64,000 bases of DNA, taken from the NCBI GenBank assembly GCA_050944455.1, contig JBMNRC010000001.1, forward strand, positions 62,001 through 126,000. Direction: 5' to 3'. Shown piece after piece: positions 48,516 through 57,230 of this stretch (its first letter is position 1; every line of letters starts with the position of its first letter). The DNA comes from Anthropogastromicrobium sp050944455 (GTDB lineage Bacteria > Bacillota > Clostridia > Lachnospirales > Lachnospiraceae). The notes under the pieces are model-generated. The model ran no database searches. It saw only the letters and a program-made list of their open reading frames with translations, and was not told the origin of the DNA. The translations under genes were made by a program, and so were the position numbers.

Positions 48516-49283
48516 ATGGATCTGGAGCAGACCAGAAAAAAGATCGACGAGGCAGATATCCGGATGAAGGAGCTGTTCCTGAAGAGACTCAGGGCTGCCG
48601 ACGAGGTTGTTGAAGCAAAGTCCGTCACCCATGATTCAGTCTGGCAGCCCGGCCGCGAGGAGCAGATCTACCGGGAACGCATGAGCGGCGTGCCCGACGG
48701 CTGCCGGCGCGAATACCGCCTGTTTCTGGAGAACGTGGTGCGGATCAGCCGGGAATACCAGTATTCGGAGAGGCTCCGGAGAGACCTGCGTTTTCCGTAC
48801 AGCCTGGCGGAGGAACCGGCGGTCACGTCAGTGGCTGCGCTTCCGGGGATCCGGGCCGGCATGGCGGAAAGCAATGGCGCGGCTGACGCGGAACAGAAAG
48901 GCATAACCGCGGACAAATCCCCGGCTTCCCGCGAAGAAAAATCCGGTCAGCTGGAATCAGCAGCGCGGTTCGCTGCGGAACACGGCCTTTATCTCACGGG
49001 GATCTGCGGAGATCGGGCGTTTCTGGGAAACCAGCTCCGGAGCAATGGGAAAAAGCAGCTTATCCCGGCCCTGTGGGACGGGACAGGGATTCCGAAACTG
49101 GTCAGCGCTCTGTGCGTGGATTTCGGCATTCCCGCGGTGTACGCCGGCCCGGCGGCGGGCGGCCGGTTTTTCCTCTGTTTCCTTGGGGATCCCGGGGAGC
49201 GGCATGTACAGGTTTTTCTTACGATGCTTTATTATGAACTGGGCGGCCTGACGATCGCAGGCACCGTCGAAACTGAAAAATGA
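48516..49283 (+). CDS. Chorismate mutase (AroQ)-domain protein with an unknown C-terminal domain
   Basis: A 255-residue soluble protein. The ATG at 48516 follows GGGAGG. Residues 1-90 match the AroQ helical chorismate mutase fold: DLEQTRKKIDEADIRMKELF, then LKRLRAADEVVEAKSVTHDS and VWQPGREEQIYRE, the expected Arg, Lys and Arg-Glu active-site pattern. A linker rich in Ala/Glu follows. The C-terminal ~100 residues (AARFAAEHGLYLTGICGDRA to ELGGLTIAGTVETEK) are not recognised. Fused chorismate mutases normally carry DAHP synthase or prephenate dehydratase, and this is neither by eye. No other aromatic-pathway gene is near. Confidence 0.72.
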   Translation: MDLEQTRKKIDEADIRMKELFLKRLRAADEVVEAKSVTHDSVWQPGREEQIYRERMSGVPDGCRREYRLFLENVVRISREYQYSERLRRDLRFPYSLAEEPAVTSVAALPGIRAGMAESNGAADAEQKGITADKSPASREEKSGQLESAARFAAEHGLYLTGICGDRAFLGNQLRSNGKKQLIPALWDGTGIPKLVSALCVDFGIPAVYAGPAAGGRFFLCFLGDPGERHVQVFLTMLYYELGGLTIAGTVETEK

Positions 49284-49292
49284 GGTGAATCG

Positions 49293-50813
49293 ATGGCTTC
49301 AGCAGAAGAGAACCGGAAAAAACTGAAGGAGCTCTACGGGCTCCTGGACGAGATTGGTGTATATCAGCGGACACTGGAAAAACTGGAATTTGACCAGGAA
49401 TGCTGTGCGCCGCCGGACGGCCTGGAGCAGGCGGGAGCGGATATGGCGGTGATCGACAAGGCGCTGTTTCAGCTGGAGCACAGCCCGCGCTATACGGAAC
49501 TGGTGTCCGGGCTGCACAGTGACAGCACCGGCCTGACGGACGTTCAGAGAACAATGGTCCGGAAACACTGGACAGCAATCCGCAGGAACGCGAACCTGAC
49601 CCCTGAGTTTTCCTATGAACTCTCCAAAGCGGTCAGCCAGGCATACGGAGACTGGCTCAAAGCCAAAAAGGACAATTCCTTCGCCGAATACCGGGATACG
49701 CTGGACCGGGTGATCCGGCTCCGCAGGGAAGAGCTTAAGATGAGCGCTCCGGAGCTCAGAAAGAGTACCTGCTACGACACCTGCCTGAACGATCATGAGG
49801 AGGGAATGGATACGGCAAGGCTGGACGCTTTCTTCGCCTCGCTGAAAAACACGATCATCCCGCTCACCGAACGCATCCGGAGGAGCCCGAAGAGAATCCG
49901 CACGGACTTTCTGACACGCCCGGTGCCGGTCGCGGAGCAGGAGAAGTTCTCCCGCGTGCTGCTGGACCTGGAAGGGCTCCGCAGCACATCCCTGGTGTTC
50001 ATGACCACCGAGCATCCGTTCACAACGAACTTCGGGCCGAACGACGTCCGCGTCACGACCCATTTTTATGAGAACAACTTTGTCTCCAACATCTTCACCA
50101 CTCTCCATGAGGGCGGCCACGCCCTGTTCATGCAGAACGAGCCGGAGGAACTGTACGCGAACCATGCAGACAACGCGATGACCGACGCCATGCATGAGTG
50201 CATGTCCCGCTTCTATGAAAATATCGTGGGAAGAAGCGCGGGTTTCGCGTCGTTTATCCTGCCGAAGCTGAAGGAAGCGTGCCCCGGCCGTTTTGACGAT
50301 GTCTCAGAGCGCGAATTCTACGAGGGGATCAATCTCGTCAGCCCGGGTACCAACCGCTGCGACTCGGACGAACTGACCTACTGCCTGCACATCATCGTCC
50401 GTTACGAGCTGGAAAAAAGGTTTATGAACGGCGGGATGACTGTGGATCAGATTCCGGAGGAGTGGAACCGCCGCTACAGGGAGTATCTGGGGGTTGACGT
50501 TCCGGATGACCGCGAGGGATGCCTGCAGGACGTTCACTGGACCGGAATGTTCGGCTATTTCCCGTCCTACGCGCTGGGCAACGCCTACGGCGCCCAGATT
50601 CTGCACGCCATGAAAAAGGATCTTGATTTCGACGCGGATGTCCGCAGGGGAGACCTTTCCGGGATCCTCTCCTGGCTGAAGAAAAAAGCGTTTTCCTGCG
50701 CTTCCCTGCTCAATCCGGACGACTGGATCGTCAGGGTGACCGGGGAGCCTTTCACTCCCTCTTACTATCTGGACTATCTGACAGAAAAATATACAGACCT
50801 TTATGAGCTGTAA
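49293..50813 (+). CDS. Metallocarboxypeptidase of peptidase family M32
   Basis: A 506-residue zinc carboxypeptidase. The metal-binding HEGGH is at about 272-276, with the third ligand in MHECMSRFYENIVGRSAGFA. Other M32 blocks are DVRVTTHFYENNFVSNIFTT and INLVSPGTNRCDSDELTYCL. There is no signal peptide, so it trims peptides in the cytoplasm. The gap to the preceding gene is nine bases and a TGAGGTGA sequence provides the ribosome-binding site. Confidence 0.93.
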   Translation: MASAEENRKKLKELYGLLDEIGVYQRTLEKLEFDQECCAPPDGLEQAGADMAVIDKALFQLEHSPRYTELVSGLHSDSTGLTDVQRTMVRKHWTAIRRNANLTPEFSYELSKAVSQAYGDWLKAKKDNSFAEYRDTLDRVIRLRREELKMSAPELRKSTCYDTCLNDHEEGMDTARLDAFFASLKNTIIPLTERIRRSPKRIRTDFLTRPVPVAEQEKFSRVLLDLEGLRSTSLVFMTTEHPFTTNFGPNDVRVTTHFYENNFVSNIFTTLHEGGHALFMQNEPEELYANHADNAMTDAMHECMSRFYENIVGRSAGFASFILPKLKEACPGRFDDVSEREFYEGINLVSPGTNRCDSDELTYCLHIIVRYELEKRFMNGGMTVDQIPEEWNRRYREYLGVDVPDDREGCLQDVHWTGMFGYFPSYALGNAYGAQILHAMKKDLDFDADVRRGDLSGILSWLKKKAFSCASLLNPDDWIVRVTGEPFTPSYYLDYLTEKYTDLYEL

Positions 50814-50822
50814 AGCTCAGGG

Positions 50823-50851
50823 TTGACGCGGCTTTTTGGCAAGTTTATAAT
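50823..50851 (+). promoter_or_regulatory. SigA-type promoter of rsmD-coaD
   Basis: TTGACG (50823-50828), 17-base spacer, TATAAT (50846-50851). The rsmD ATG begins only 20 bases after the -10, so the leader is very short (about 13 bases). Confidence 0.85.
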
Positions 50852-50871
50852 AAACCGGAACGGAGTGTGCC

Positions 50872-51429
50872 ATGCGTGTGATAGCGGGAAGCGCCAGGAG
50901 GCTGGCGCTTGTTACGCCGCCGGGCCTTGATACCAGGCCGACGACGGACAGAATCAAGGAAACCCTGTTCAACATCCTTCAGCCGGATATCTACGGCTGC
51001 CGGTTCCTGGACCTGTTTGCCGGGAGCGGCCAGATCGGGATCGAGGCGCTGAGCCGCGGAGCGTCTTTCTGCGTTTTCGCGGACAGAGACCGCGCCGCGG
51101 TCAGCTGCATCCGGCAGAACCTGGAACATACCCGCCTGGCGGACAAAGCGCTGATATACCAGACGGACGCGCTGTCGGCGGTCGCGCGGATGCAGGGACG
51201 GCAGGAGCCGTTCGACATCATCTTCATGGATCCGCCGTACCACGAGAACCTCGAAGTCCCGGTGCTCACGGCGCTTGCGGGAACAACGCTGGCCGCTCCT
51301 GAGACGACGGTGATTGTCGAAGCCGCTATCAGGGACGATCTGGATTTTTCGGGGACCGGGTTTGAGCCTGTACGGGTGAAGGAATACAAAACCAACAAAC
51401 ATTATTTCCTGAAAAGGATACAAGAATGA
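50872..51429 (+). CDS. rsmD: 16S rRNA (guanine966-N2)-methyltransferase RsmD
   Basis: A 185-residue SAM methyltransferase of 16S rRNA G966. It reads MRVIAGSARRLALVTPPGLD, with RPTTDRIKETLFNIL, the SAM-binding FLDLFAGSGQIGIEALSRGA and catalytic DPPY at 120-123. Its transcript leader is almost absent, and no strong Shine-Dalgarno site is seen apart from GGAG-like bases at 50861-50865. It overlaps coaD by four bases, the standard order. Confidence 0.95.
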   Translation: MRVIAGSARRLALVTPPGLDTRPTTDRIKETLFNILQPDIYGCRFLDLFAGSGQIGIEALSRGASFCVFADRDRAAVSCIRQNLEHTRLADKALIYQTDALSAVARMQGRQEPFDIIFMDPPYHENLEVPVLTALAGTTLAAPETTVIVEAAIRDDLDFSGTGFEPVRVKEYKTNKHYFLKRIQE

Positions 51430-51926
51430 CGATAGCGATTTATCCCGGGAGTTTCGACCCGGTAACCCGCGGTCATCTCGACATCATCGAGAGGGCCAGC
51501 AGAATGGTGGACCGGCTGGTGGTTTCCGTCCTGATCAACAGCGCGAAGAGCCCGCTCTTCACGACGGAAGAACGCGTGGAACTCCTGAAAGGAGCGACCG
51601 CCGGCCTGCCGAATGTGGTTGTTGATTCGTTTGACGGTCTTCTGGTCGAGCATGCCAGAAAGCACGGCGCGCACCTGATCGTCCGCGGCCTGCGGGCTGT
51701 GACGGATTTCGAGTACGAACTGCAGATGTCGCAGACCAATCGCAAAATCGCGCCGGAGGTGGATACCATCTTCTTCACGACGAGCCTCGAGTACGCCTAC
51801 CTGAGCTCGAGCACGGTGAAGGAAGTTGCGGTTTACGGCGGGGATATCTCGGCTTTCGTGACGCCGGAGGTGGCGGACGCCGTCTACCGGAAGTTCGGGA
51901 TTGAAAACAAGGCTCCGAAAGCCTGA
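51426..51926 (+). CDS. coaD: Phosphopantetheine adenylyltransferase
   Basis: A 166-residue enzyme of coenzyme A synthesis that transfers AMP to 4'-phosphopantetheine. The nucleotidyltransferase motif is PGSFDPVTRGHLDIIERAS with the T/HxGH at 14-17. The second signature is YLSSSTVKEVAVYGGDIS. Length is normal. It is translationally coupled to rsmD (ATGA). Confidence 0.96.
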   Translation: MTIAIYPGSFDPVTRGHLDIIERASRMVDRLVVSVLINSAKSPLFTTEERVELLKGATAGLPNVVVDSFDGLLVEHARKHGAHLIVRGLRAVTDFEYELQMSQTNRKIAPEVDTIFFTTSLEYAYLSSSTVKEVAVYGGDISAFVTPEVADAVYRKFGIENKAPKA

Positions 51927-52019
51927 AAACGGGACGGAAGGCCGTGGGAGACACGGCCCGGAAATCATACAGAACGGCCGGGACAGACCGGTAAATTTGT
52001 GAATCCGGAGGATTGTACG

Positions 52020-52673
52020 ATGAGCAGAATTGAGGAACTGATCGGGGAAATTGAGGAATATATCGACGGATGCAAGCTTCAGCCTTTTTCCAGCACTAAG
52101 ATTATCGTCGACAAGGCACAGCTGGAGGAGCTTCTGGTTGAGCTCCGGCACAGAACTCCGGATGAGATCAAAAAGTACCAGCGCATCCTGAGCAACAAGG
52201 ACGCCATTCTGAAGGACGCCCGCGCGCAGGCGGAGGCGATCATCACGGCCGCCAATATCCAGACCAACGAGATGGCCAACCAGTCCGAGATTGTTCAGCG
52301 CGCCTACGCGAAGGCCAATGAGATCATCTCCGACGCCACCGCGAGAGCGCAGGAAATCATGAACAAAGCCGTCGACGACGCGAACGAGCTTCACAGCGGC
52401 GCGATCGCCTACACTGACCAGATGCTGGAGAATACCCAGAACATCATCGGAAACGGCATGAACGGCCTGAAGGAAAAGTACAGCCAGATGATGGACCTCC
52501 TGCAGCAGAGCTACGATGTGCTGGAGAGCAACCGCAAGGAGCTTACCCCGCCGGCGGAAATCCAGAAGACCCCGGTGGAAGTGCCGGAATCCAGGCTGAC
52601 CGACGACGCCGGCGCGCCGGCGCAGGAGACGGCCGCACAGCCGGCGGATGCCGCGGAACCGCAGGAAAAGTAA
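52020..52673 (+). CDS. Coiled-coil protein, DivIVA/ATP-synthase-b-like
   Basis: A 217-residue soluble protein. The ATG at 52020 follows GGAGG. An N-terminal basic/hydrophobic segment (IEELIGEIEEYIDGCKLQPF) is followed by a long coiled coil (about 40-180) with RILSNKDAILKDARAQAEAI and ATARAQEIMNKAVDDANELH, then an acidic Pro/Ala tail. It is commonly labelled ATPase because the coil resembles F-type subunit b, but no nucleotide-binding motif is present. Proximity to coaD is common in Lachnospiraceae. A scaffold role in division or growth is plausible but unproven. Confidence 0.7.
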   Translation: MSRIEELIGEIEEYIDGCKLQPFSSTKIIVDKAQLEELLVELRHRTPDEIKKYQRILSNKDAILKDARAQAEAIITAANIQTNEMANQSEIVQRAYAKANEIISDATARAQEIMNKAVDDANELHSGAIAYTDQMLENTQNIIGNGMNGLKEKYSQMMDLLQQSYDVLESNRKELTPPAEIQKTPVEVPESRLTDDAGAPAQETAAQPADAAEPQEK

Positions 52674-52727
52674 TTGCCCGCGGGGTAACAGGACGCCGTC
52701 CCGGCAGGATAACTGAACAGAATTGCG

Positions 52728-52760
52728 CGGACCGCTGCTGCCTCAGGGAGCAGCGGTCCG
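52728..52760 (+). terminator. Hairpin after the coiled-coil gene
   Basis: CGGACCGCTGCT (52728-52739) pairs perfectly with AGCAGCGGTCCG (52749-52760) around a 9-base loop. Only ATTC follows, so termination may be partial. Confidence 0.55.
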
Positions 52761-52786
52761 ATTCATGATATGGAGAATATCTGCCA

Positions 52787-54256
52787 ATGAAACTTCCATC
52801 CGCTTACGAGCGGCAGATGACGGAACTCCTCGGGGAAGAGGAATACCGCCGGTATCTGGCCTGCTTTTCGGAACCCCGACAGGGCGGCCTGAGGGTCAAT
52901 ACGGCGAAAATAACCCCGGCGGATTTTGAGAAAATCTGTCCGTATCCGCTCACCGCGATTCCATGGATCCCGGGCGGCTATTATCTGGAACCGGACGTCC
53001 GCGCTTCCCGGGATCCCTATTATTTCGCCGGGCTGTATTATCTGCAGGAGCCTTCGGCGATGACCCCGGCTTCGTTTCTCCCGGTCAGGGAAGGCGACCG
53101 GGTGGCGGATCTGTGCGCGGCGCCGGGAGGGAAAAGCACCGCGCTGGCGGCGAAACTGCGGGGGACCGGTTTCCTTCTGAGCAACGACATCAGCAGTTCG
53201 CGCACCAAGGCGCTTTTAAAGAACCTCGAGCTTTTCGGCGTTTCCAACGCCCTGATCACCAGCGAGACGCCGGACCGGCTGGCGGAACGCTTTCCGGAGT
53301 ATTTCGACCGGGTGCTGGTCGACGCGCCGTGCTCCGGCGAGGGAATGTTCCGGAAGGAACCGGCGGTCATCCGCAGCTGGGAAGAGCACGGCCATGAGTT
53401 CTACGTGAACCTGCAGCGGCAGATCACCGCGGCCGCGCTGAAAATGCTCCGGCCGGGCGGCATCCTCGCCTATTCCACCTGCACGTTTTCGCCGCTTGAA
53501 AATGAGCGGATCATCGCGGAGCTCCTGGCAGCCAATCCCGGGCTGAAGGTTCGGCCGCTCCCGGACTATCCGGGCTTCGACCGCGGGCATCCGGACTGGG
53601 CGGACGGCAATCCGCAGCTGGCCGGGTGCGTCCGGATCTGGCCGCAGCGGGTCCGCGGGGAGGGACACTTCATCGCGCAGCTGCAGAAGCCCGGCGGGAA
53701 TCCCGCCCGGAGTGCTGAGACAGAATACGGCACGGGCCGGATCCCATCCCCCGGGGAAAAGCATAATGACAGCGGAACATTTTCATTCAGGACGGCGGAA
53801 GGCGCGCGGACACAGCGCGGGGGAAAGCGGAAGGACGCTCCCGGCGGCTGGAGACAGTCCGTTGAAGAATTTTCTGCCCATGTGAAACGGAAGATCCCGA
53901 CAGAGCAGGCGGTGCTGCGGGACGAGAGCGTGATGATTCCCGCGCTTCCCGATCAGAGGGCCGCAGGCCTCCGCATCATGCGGAACGGCCTGCTTCTCGG
54001 CGAGAGCCGCAAGGGGCGTTTTGAGCCGTCCCAGGCGCTCGCGATGACGCTTTCCGCGGCGGAATTCGACAACGTCCTCGATCTTCCGCGGGAGGACGAC
54101 CGGGTCATCCGCTACCTGAAGGGCGAAACCATCGAAGGCCCGGAGGTGAAGGACGGCTATGTGCTGGTCTGCGTGACCGGATATCCGCTGGGTTTCGGGA
54201 AAGCGGCCCGCGGGATGATCAAAAACAGGTATCTGCCCGGATGGCGGTGGCAGTGA
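52787..54256 (+). CDS. RsmF/RsmB-type rRNA (cytosine-C5)-methyltransferase
   Basis: A 489-residue SAM methyltransferase. The SAM-binding motif is VADLCAAPGGKSTALAAKLR, and the two cysteines of m5C enzymes are in LVDAPCSGEGMFRKEP and LAYSTCTFSPLENE. An N-terminal RNA-binding region starts LPSAYERQMTELLGEEEYRR. The C-terminal part contains the NOL1/NOP2/RsmF-specific segment LPDQRAAGLRIMRNGLLLGE and RFEPSQALAM. A Gly/Arg-rich insertion (about 300-350) is variable. Target base is not determinable but YebU/RsmF-like. Its ribosome-binding site is poor. Confidence 0.92.
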   Translation: MKLPSAYERQMTELLGEEEYRRYLACFSEPRQGGLRVNTAKITPADFEKICPYPLTAIPWIPGGYYLEPDVRASRDPYYFAGLYYLQEPSAMTPASFLPVREGDRVADLCAAPGGKSTALAAKLRGTGFLLSNDISSSRTKALLKNLELFGVSNALITSETPDRLAERFPEYFDRVLVDAPCSGEGMFRKEPAVIRSWEEHGHEFYVNLQRQITAAALKMLRPGGILAYSTCTFSPLENERIIAELLAANPGLKVRPLPDYPGFDRGHPDWADGNPQLAGCVRIWPQRVRGEGHFIAQLQKPGGNPARSAETEYGTGRIPSPGEKHNDSGTFSFRTAEGARTQRGGKRKDAPGGWRQSVEEFSAHVKRKIPTEQAVLRDESVMIPALPDQRAAGLRIMRNGLLLGESRKGRFEPSQALAMTLSAAEFDNVLDLPREDDRVIRYLKGETIEGPEVKDGYVLVCVTGYPLGFGKAARGMIKNRYLPGWRWQ

Positions 54257-54347
54257 CGCGCCTCCGGGCCGGCCGGAAGGCATAAAAACGCTGTTTTCGG
54301 CGTCTTTACTGGGCTGCGCCCCGCCGGGCAAAGCCGGAAGGAACAGT

Positions 54348-55046
54348 ATGACACAGAGACTTGACCAGGTTCTTGCTTCGCTGGGCTTCGGCACGCGCAG
54401 CGAAGTGCGCCGGATCATCCGGAACGGGCGCGTCACCGTCAACGGCGTGAAGATTCTGCGGCCGGAAACGAAAACCGACCCGGGCGGGGACGTCATCAGG
54501 CTGGACGGCGCTGAACTGGCGTGGACTGAACACGAGTACCTGATGCTCAACAAGCCTGCCGGCGTGATCACGGCGGCAAGGGATTCCCGGCAGAAAACCG
54601 TGATGGATCTGATTTCCGGCGGCAGGCGGGGCATCCAGCCGGTCGGAAGGCTGGATAAGGACACGACGGGCCTGCTGCTGATCACCGACGACGGGGATCT
54701 GGCGCACCGGCTGCTCAGCCCCGCGCACCATGTGGATAAAACCTATGAGGCAGTGACGGACCGTCCGATTCCCGCGTCCGCTGTGCGGGCATTCGCGGAG
54801 GGAATTGTGCTGCCGGATTTCACGGCCCGCCCCGCTGAACTGGAAATTACCGGGCCCTGCAGAGCCCGCGTGACACTCAGCGAGGGAAAGTTTCACCAGG
54901 TCAGGAGGATGTTCGGGGCGGTCGGGGTTACGGTCACGGAACTGAGGAGGACAGCGTTCGGGCCGCTGGTTCTGGATCCGGACCTGAGGGAAGGGGAATG
55001 GAGAAAGCTGTCCCCTGCCGAGGAGAAAGCCCTGAAGGCGCTGTGA
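54348..55046 (+). CDS. RsuA/RluB-family pseudouridine synthase
   Basis: A 232-residue enzyme isomerising uridine to pseudouridine in rRNA. The N-terminal S4 domain is RLDQVLASLGFGTRSEVRRI with RNGRVTVNGVKILRPE. The catalytic segment is PVGRLDKDTTGLLLITDDGD with D103. The C-terminal segment RVTLSEGKFHQVRRMFGAVG is characteristic of the RsuA/RluB/E/F group. A GGAAGGAACAG site precedes the ATG. It lies 91 bases after the rsmF-like gene. Confidence 0.93.
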   Translation: MTQRLDQVLASLGFGTRSEVRRIIRNGRVTVNGVKILRPETKTDPGGDVIRLDGAELAWTEHEYLMLNKPAGVITAARDSRQKTVMDLISGGRRGIQPVGRLDKDTTGLLLITDDGDLAHRLLSPAHHVDKTYEAVTDRPIPASAVRAFAEGIVLPDFTARPAELEITGPCRARVTLSEGKFHQVRRMFGAVGVTVTELRRTAFGPLVLDPDLREGEWRKLSPAEEKALKAL

Positions 55047-55256
55047 TTGCGCTGCGCGCGGGAAGAATTCACCTGCCGCGGCGTGCGGATTGCGGGGCGG
55101 GGTGATTTCCGCTGCCTGCGCCCCGGAAACGCGGTTTTCGCGCTCCGGGCTGTTCCGGAAGCATAGCCGTTCGGCAGAACAGGTTTTCCGCCGGCCCGGT
55201 GTTCCGCAGGCCGCGCAGTTCATTTTTATCGAAATTTTACAGAGAAAGGCGTTTTC

Positions 55257-55826
55257 ATGTTTCATGTGAATCCCGGGAAATACGGGTATCTGACCAGAAG
55301 AAAGCGTCAGCTGATTTTCCGCTGCGCGCTGATTGCGGCAGGCATTGTGATTCTGCTGGCGCTCGGTATCTACAGCACGGGCAGCCGCCAGAACCTGCTT
55401 TCGATTGTGGCAGTGGTGTCGGCGCTTCCGTTCGCCAACCAGATGGTAGTGCTGATCGCCGTGATGAGATACCATTCCCGTCCCCGGGAAGAGTACGAAC
55501 AGGTGGCCAAAATCGTCGGGAACGGCCTGCTGGATGTGGAGCTGATCGTCACCTCAAAAACATCCCGGGCGATGCAGATCGACTACGCCTACATTCACAG
55601 CAGAGGGATTTTCTGCTGGAGCGCCGATCCGAAGCTGGATCCGGGGAAAACGCAGAGGTACCTGAAAGATTTCATGGACGCGAACGACCTGAAAACGGAA
55701 GTTTTCGTGATCCGGGACTGGAAGCATTTTCTCCGGCGCCTCTCCGAGCTGGAGCCGGAGGACAGGGAGACCGTCCCGGAGGATCTGCTCCGCATGGAAG
55801 GCGTGCTGAGAAACCTGGCGCTGTGA
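55257..55826 (+). CDS. Hypothetical membrane-anchored protein, 189 residues
   Basis: Family not recognised. The N-terminus is basic and is followed by two membrane helices (about 22-42 and 46-70: FRCALIAAGIVILLALGIYS and VVSALPFANQMVVLIAVMRY). The C-terminal ~115 residues form a soluble domain on the cytoplasmic side by the positive-inside rule, with IVTSKTSRAMQIDYAYIHSR and TEVFVIRDWKHFLRRL. The ribosome-binding site is AGAAAGGCG. The 210-base gap upstream contains GC-rich imperfect hairpins and no gene. It may be linked to the next rRNA pseudouridine synthase by a 54-base gap. Confidence 0.7.
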   Translation: MFHVNPGKYGYLTRRKRQLIFRCALIAAGIVILLALGIYSTGSRQNLLSIVAVVSALPFANQMVVLIAVMRYHSRPREEYEQVAKIVGNGLLDVELIVTSKTSRAMQIDYAYIHSRGIFCWSADPKLDPGKTQRYLKDFMDANDLKTEVFVIRDWKHFLRRLSELEPEDRETVPEDLLRMEGVLRNLAL

Positions 55827-55880
55827 TCCGGGCAGCGTTCCCGAAGCAAAAACCGGCGGAAAACCAGGCAGGAGGTTCCA

Positions 55881-56915
55881 TTGAAACAGCTGACAGTAAG
55901 CGGCGGCGACTCCGGCTCCCGGCTGGACCGCTACCTGATGAAGTATCTGAGCGGCGCCCCTTCCGGGCTGCTGTACCGGCAGATGCGCAAAAAGAACATC
56001 ACGCTGAACAGAAAAAAGTGCACCGGGTCCGAGAGGCTCCGCGAGGGGGATACCGTGGAGATCTTCTTTTCCGATGAGACGATCGCGAAGTTTTCGGTGG
56101 TTCCGGGCCAGGTCGCGCGCGCCTCGGCGGAACGGAAAAACGCCGGGGAAAAGCTTTCGGTCATCTACAGCGACAGTGACCTGATGTTCGTCGACAAACC
56201 GGCCGGGATTCTTTCCCAGGGCGATGATTCGGGAGAACAGTCCATGGTCGGTCTGCTTCTGCGGTACGTGCTGGACAGCCGCCTGATGACGGAGGAGCAG
56301 ATGAAAACCAGCAGGCCTTCCGTCTGCAGCAGGCTGGACCGCAATACCAGCGGCATTCTGCTGTGCGGCCTGACCCGGCGCGGCTCGGCTTTCCTGTCCG
56401 AACAGCTGAGGACCCGCGATCTGAAAAAATATTATCTGTGCCTGGCGGAGGGAATCGTCGAACGGCCCGTACACCTTTCCGGATGGCTGGTGAAGGACCG
56501 GGACGGCAATAAAGCCTCTGTGTACCGGACGGAAGAGGAGATCCCGGCGGCGCTCCGGAGGGAGGCGAGGGAAATCAGGACGGATTACCGCCCGGCGGCG
56601 CACGGGGAGAACGCCACGCTTCTGGCGGTTCACCTGGTGACCGGGCGCTCCCACCAGATCCGGGCGCACCTGGCTTCGGAGGGACATCCTCTTCTGGGAG
56701 ATCCGAAGTACGGACGGACCGGCGGGAGAAAGGATGCTGCCGCCGGTCCGCGGCGGCAGATGCTTCACGCGTGGAAAATCGTGTTTCCGGAGATTCCCGG
56801 AGATTTCTCGTATCTGTCCGGAAAAAGCTTCGAGGCGCCGCTTCCCGCGGATTTTCTCAGGGCGGCGCGGCAGGCGGGAATCCGGATCCCGGAAAAGATT
56901 GACGTCCTGCCCTGA
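55881..56915 (+). CDS. RluA/RluD-family pseudouridine synthase
   Basis: A 344-residue pseudouridine synthase. The S4 domain reads SGSRLDRYLMKYLSGAPSGL with MRKKNITLNRKKC. The catalytic segment is CSRLDRNTSGILLCGLTRRG with D153. HLVTGRSHQIRAHLASEGHP and LLGDPKYGR are the RluA/RluD-group blocks. The ribosome-binding site is GCAGGAGG and the start TTG/ATG choice gives MKQLTVSGGD; the codon at 55881 is TTG. Target uridine is not determinable. Confidence 0.92.
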   Translation: MKQLTVSGGDSGSRLDRYLMKYLSGAPSGLLYRQMRKKNITLNRKKCTGSERLREGDTVEIFFSDETIAKFSVVPGQVARASAERKNAGEKLSVIYSDSDLMFVDKPAGILSQGDDSGEQSMVGLLLRYVLDSRLMTEEQMKTSRPSVCSRLDRNTSGILLCGLTRRGSAFLSEQLRTRDLKKYYLCLAEGIVERPVHLSGWLVKDRDGNKASVYRTEEEIPAALRREAREIRTDYRPAAHGENATLLAVHLVTGRSHQIRAHLASEGHPLLGDPKYGRTGGRKDAAAGPRRQMLHAWKIVFPEIPGDFSYLSGKSFEAPLPADFLRAARQAGIRIPEKIDVLP

Positions 56916-57003
56916 GGGAGTATGAATGCGGGGCGGCCGCCAGGCGGAATCCCGACCGGCAGGCAGGATATCAGCGGCCCGGAGGCGGCCTGTGCGTGTG
57001 CGG

Positions 57004-57148
57004 GTTCCGCCCGCGGCCGGAGGCCCTTGTGGCCCGCGGGTTACGGGCGCGGAGGAGAGGGTTCCGCCCGCGGCCGGAGGTCCTTGTGACCCGCGGATTA
57101 CGGGCGCGGAGGAGAGGGTTCCGCCCGCGGCCGGAGGTCCTTACGGCA
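57004..57148. repeat. Tandem repeat of 57 nt, about 2.5 copies
   Basis: Units start at 57004, 57061 and 57118 with GTTCCGCCCGCGGCCGGAGG, the first two separated by only a few base changes and the third truncated. All lie in the 315-base gap between the rluD-like gene and recU. The unit is a multiple of three, so several frames stay open through it, but none has a ribosome-binding site. No gene, promoter or terminator was recognised in the rest of the gap. Confidence 0.9.
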
Positions 57149-57230
57149 GACGGGAGCCGCCCGGCGGTCCTGCGTGAGCCGGATGAACGGGAAGTACTTT
57201 ATTTCTTGAAACAGAACAGGAGAATCAGTT

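Noticed and set aside
56926..57177. Open frames through the 57-nt tandem repeats as a repeat-protein gene
   Set aside because: They have no ribosome-binding site, are extremely Arg/Pro/Gly-rich, and remain open only because the repeat unit is a multiple of three.
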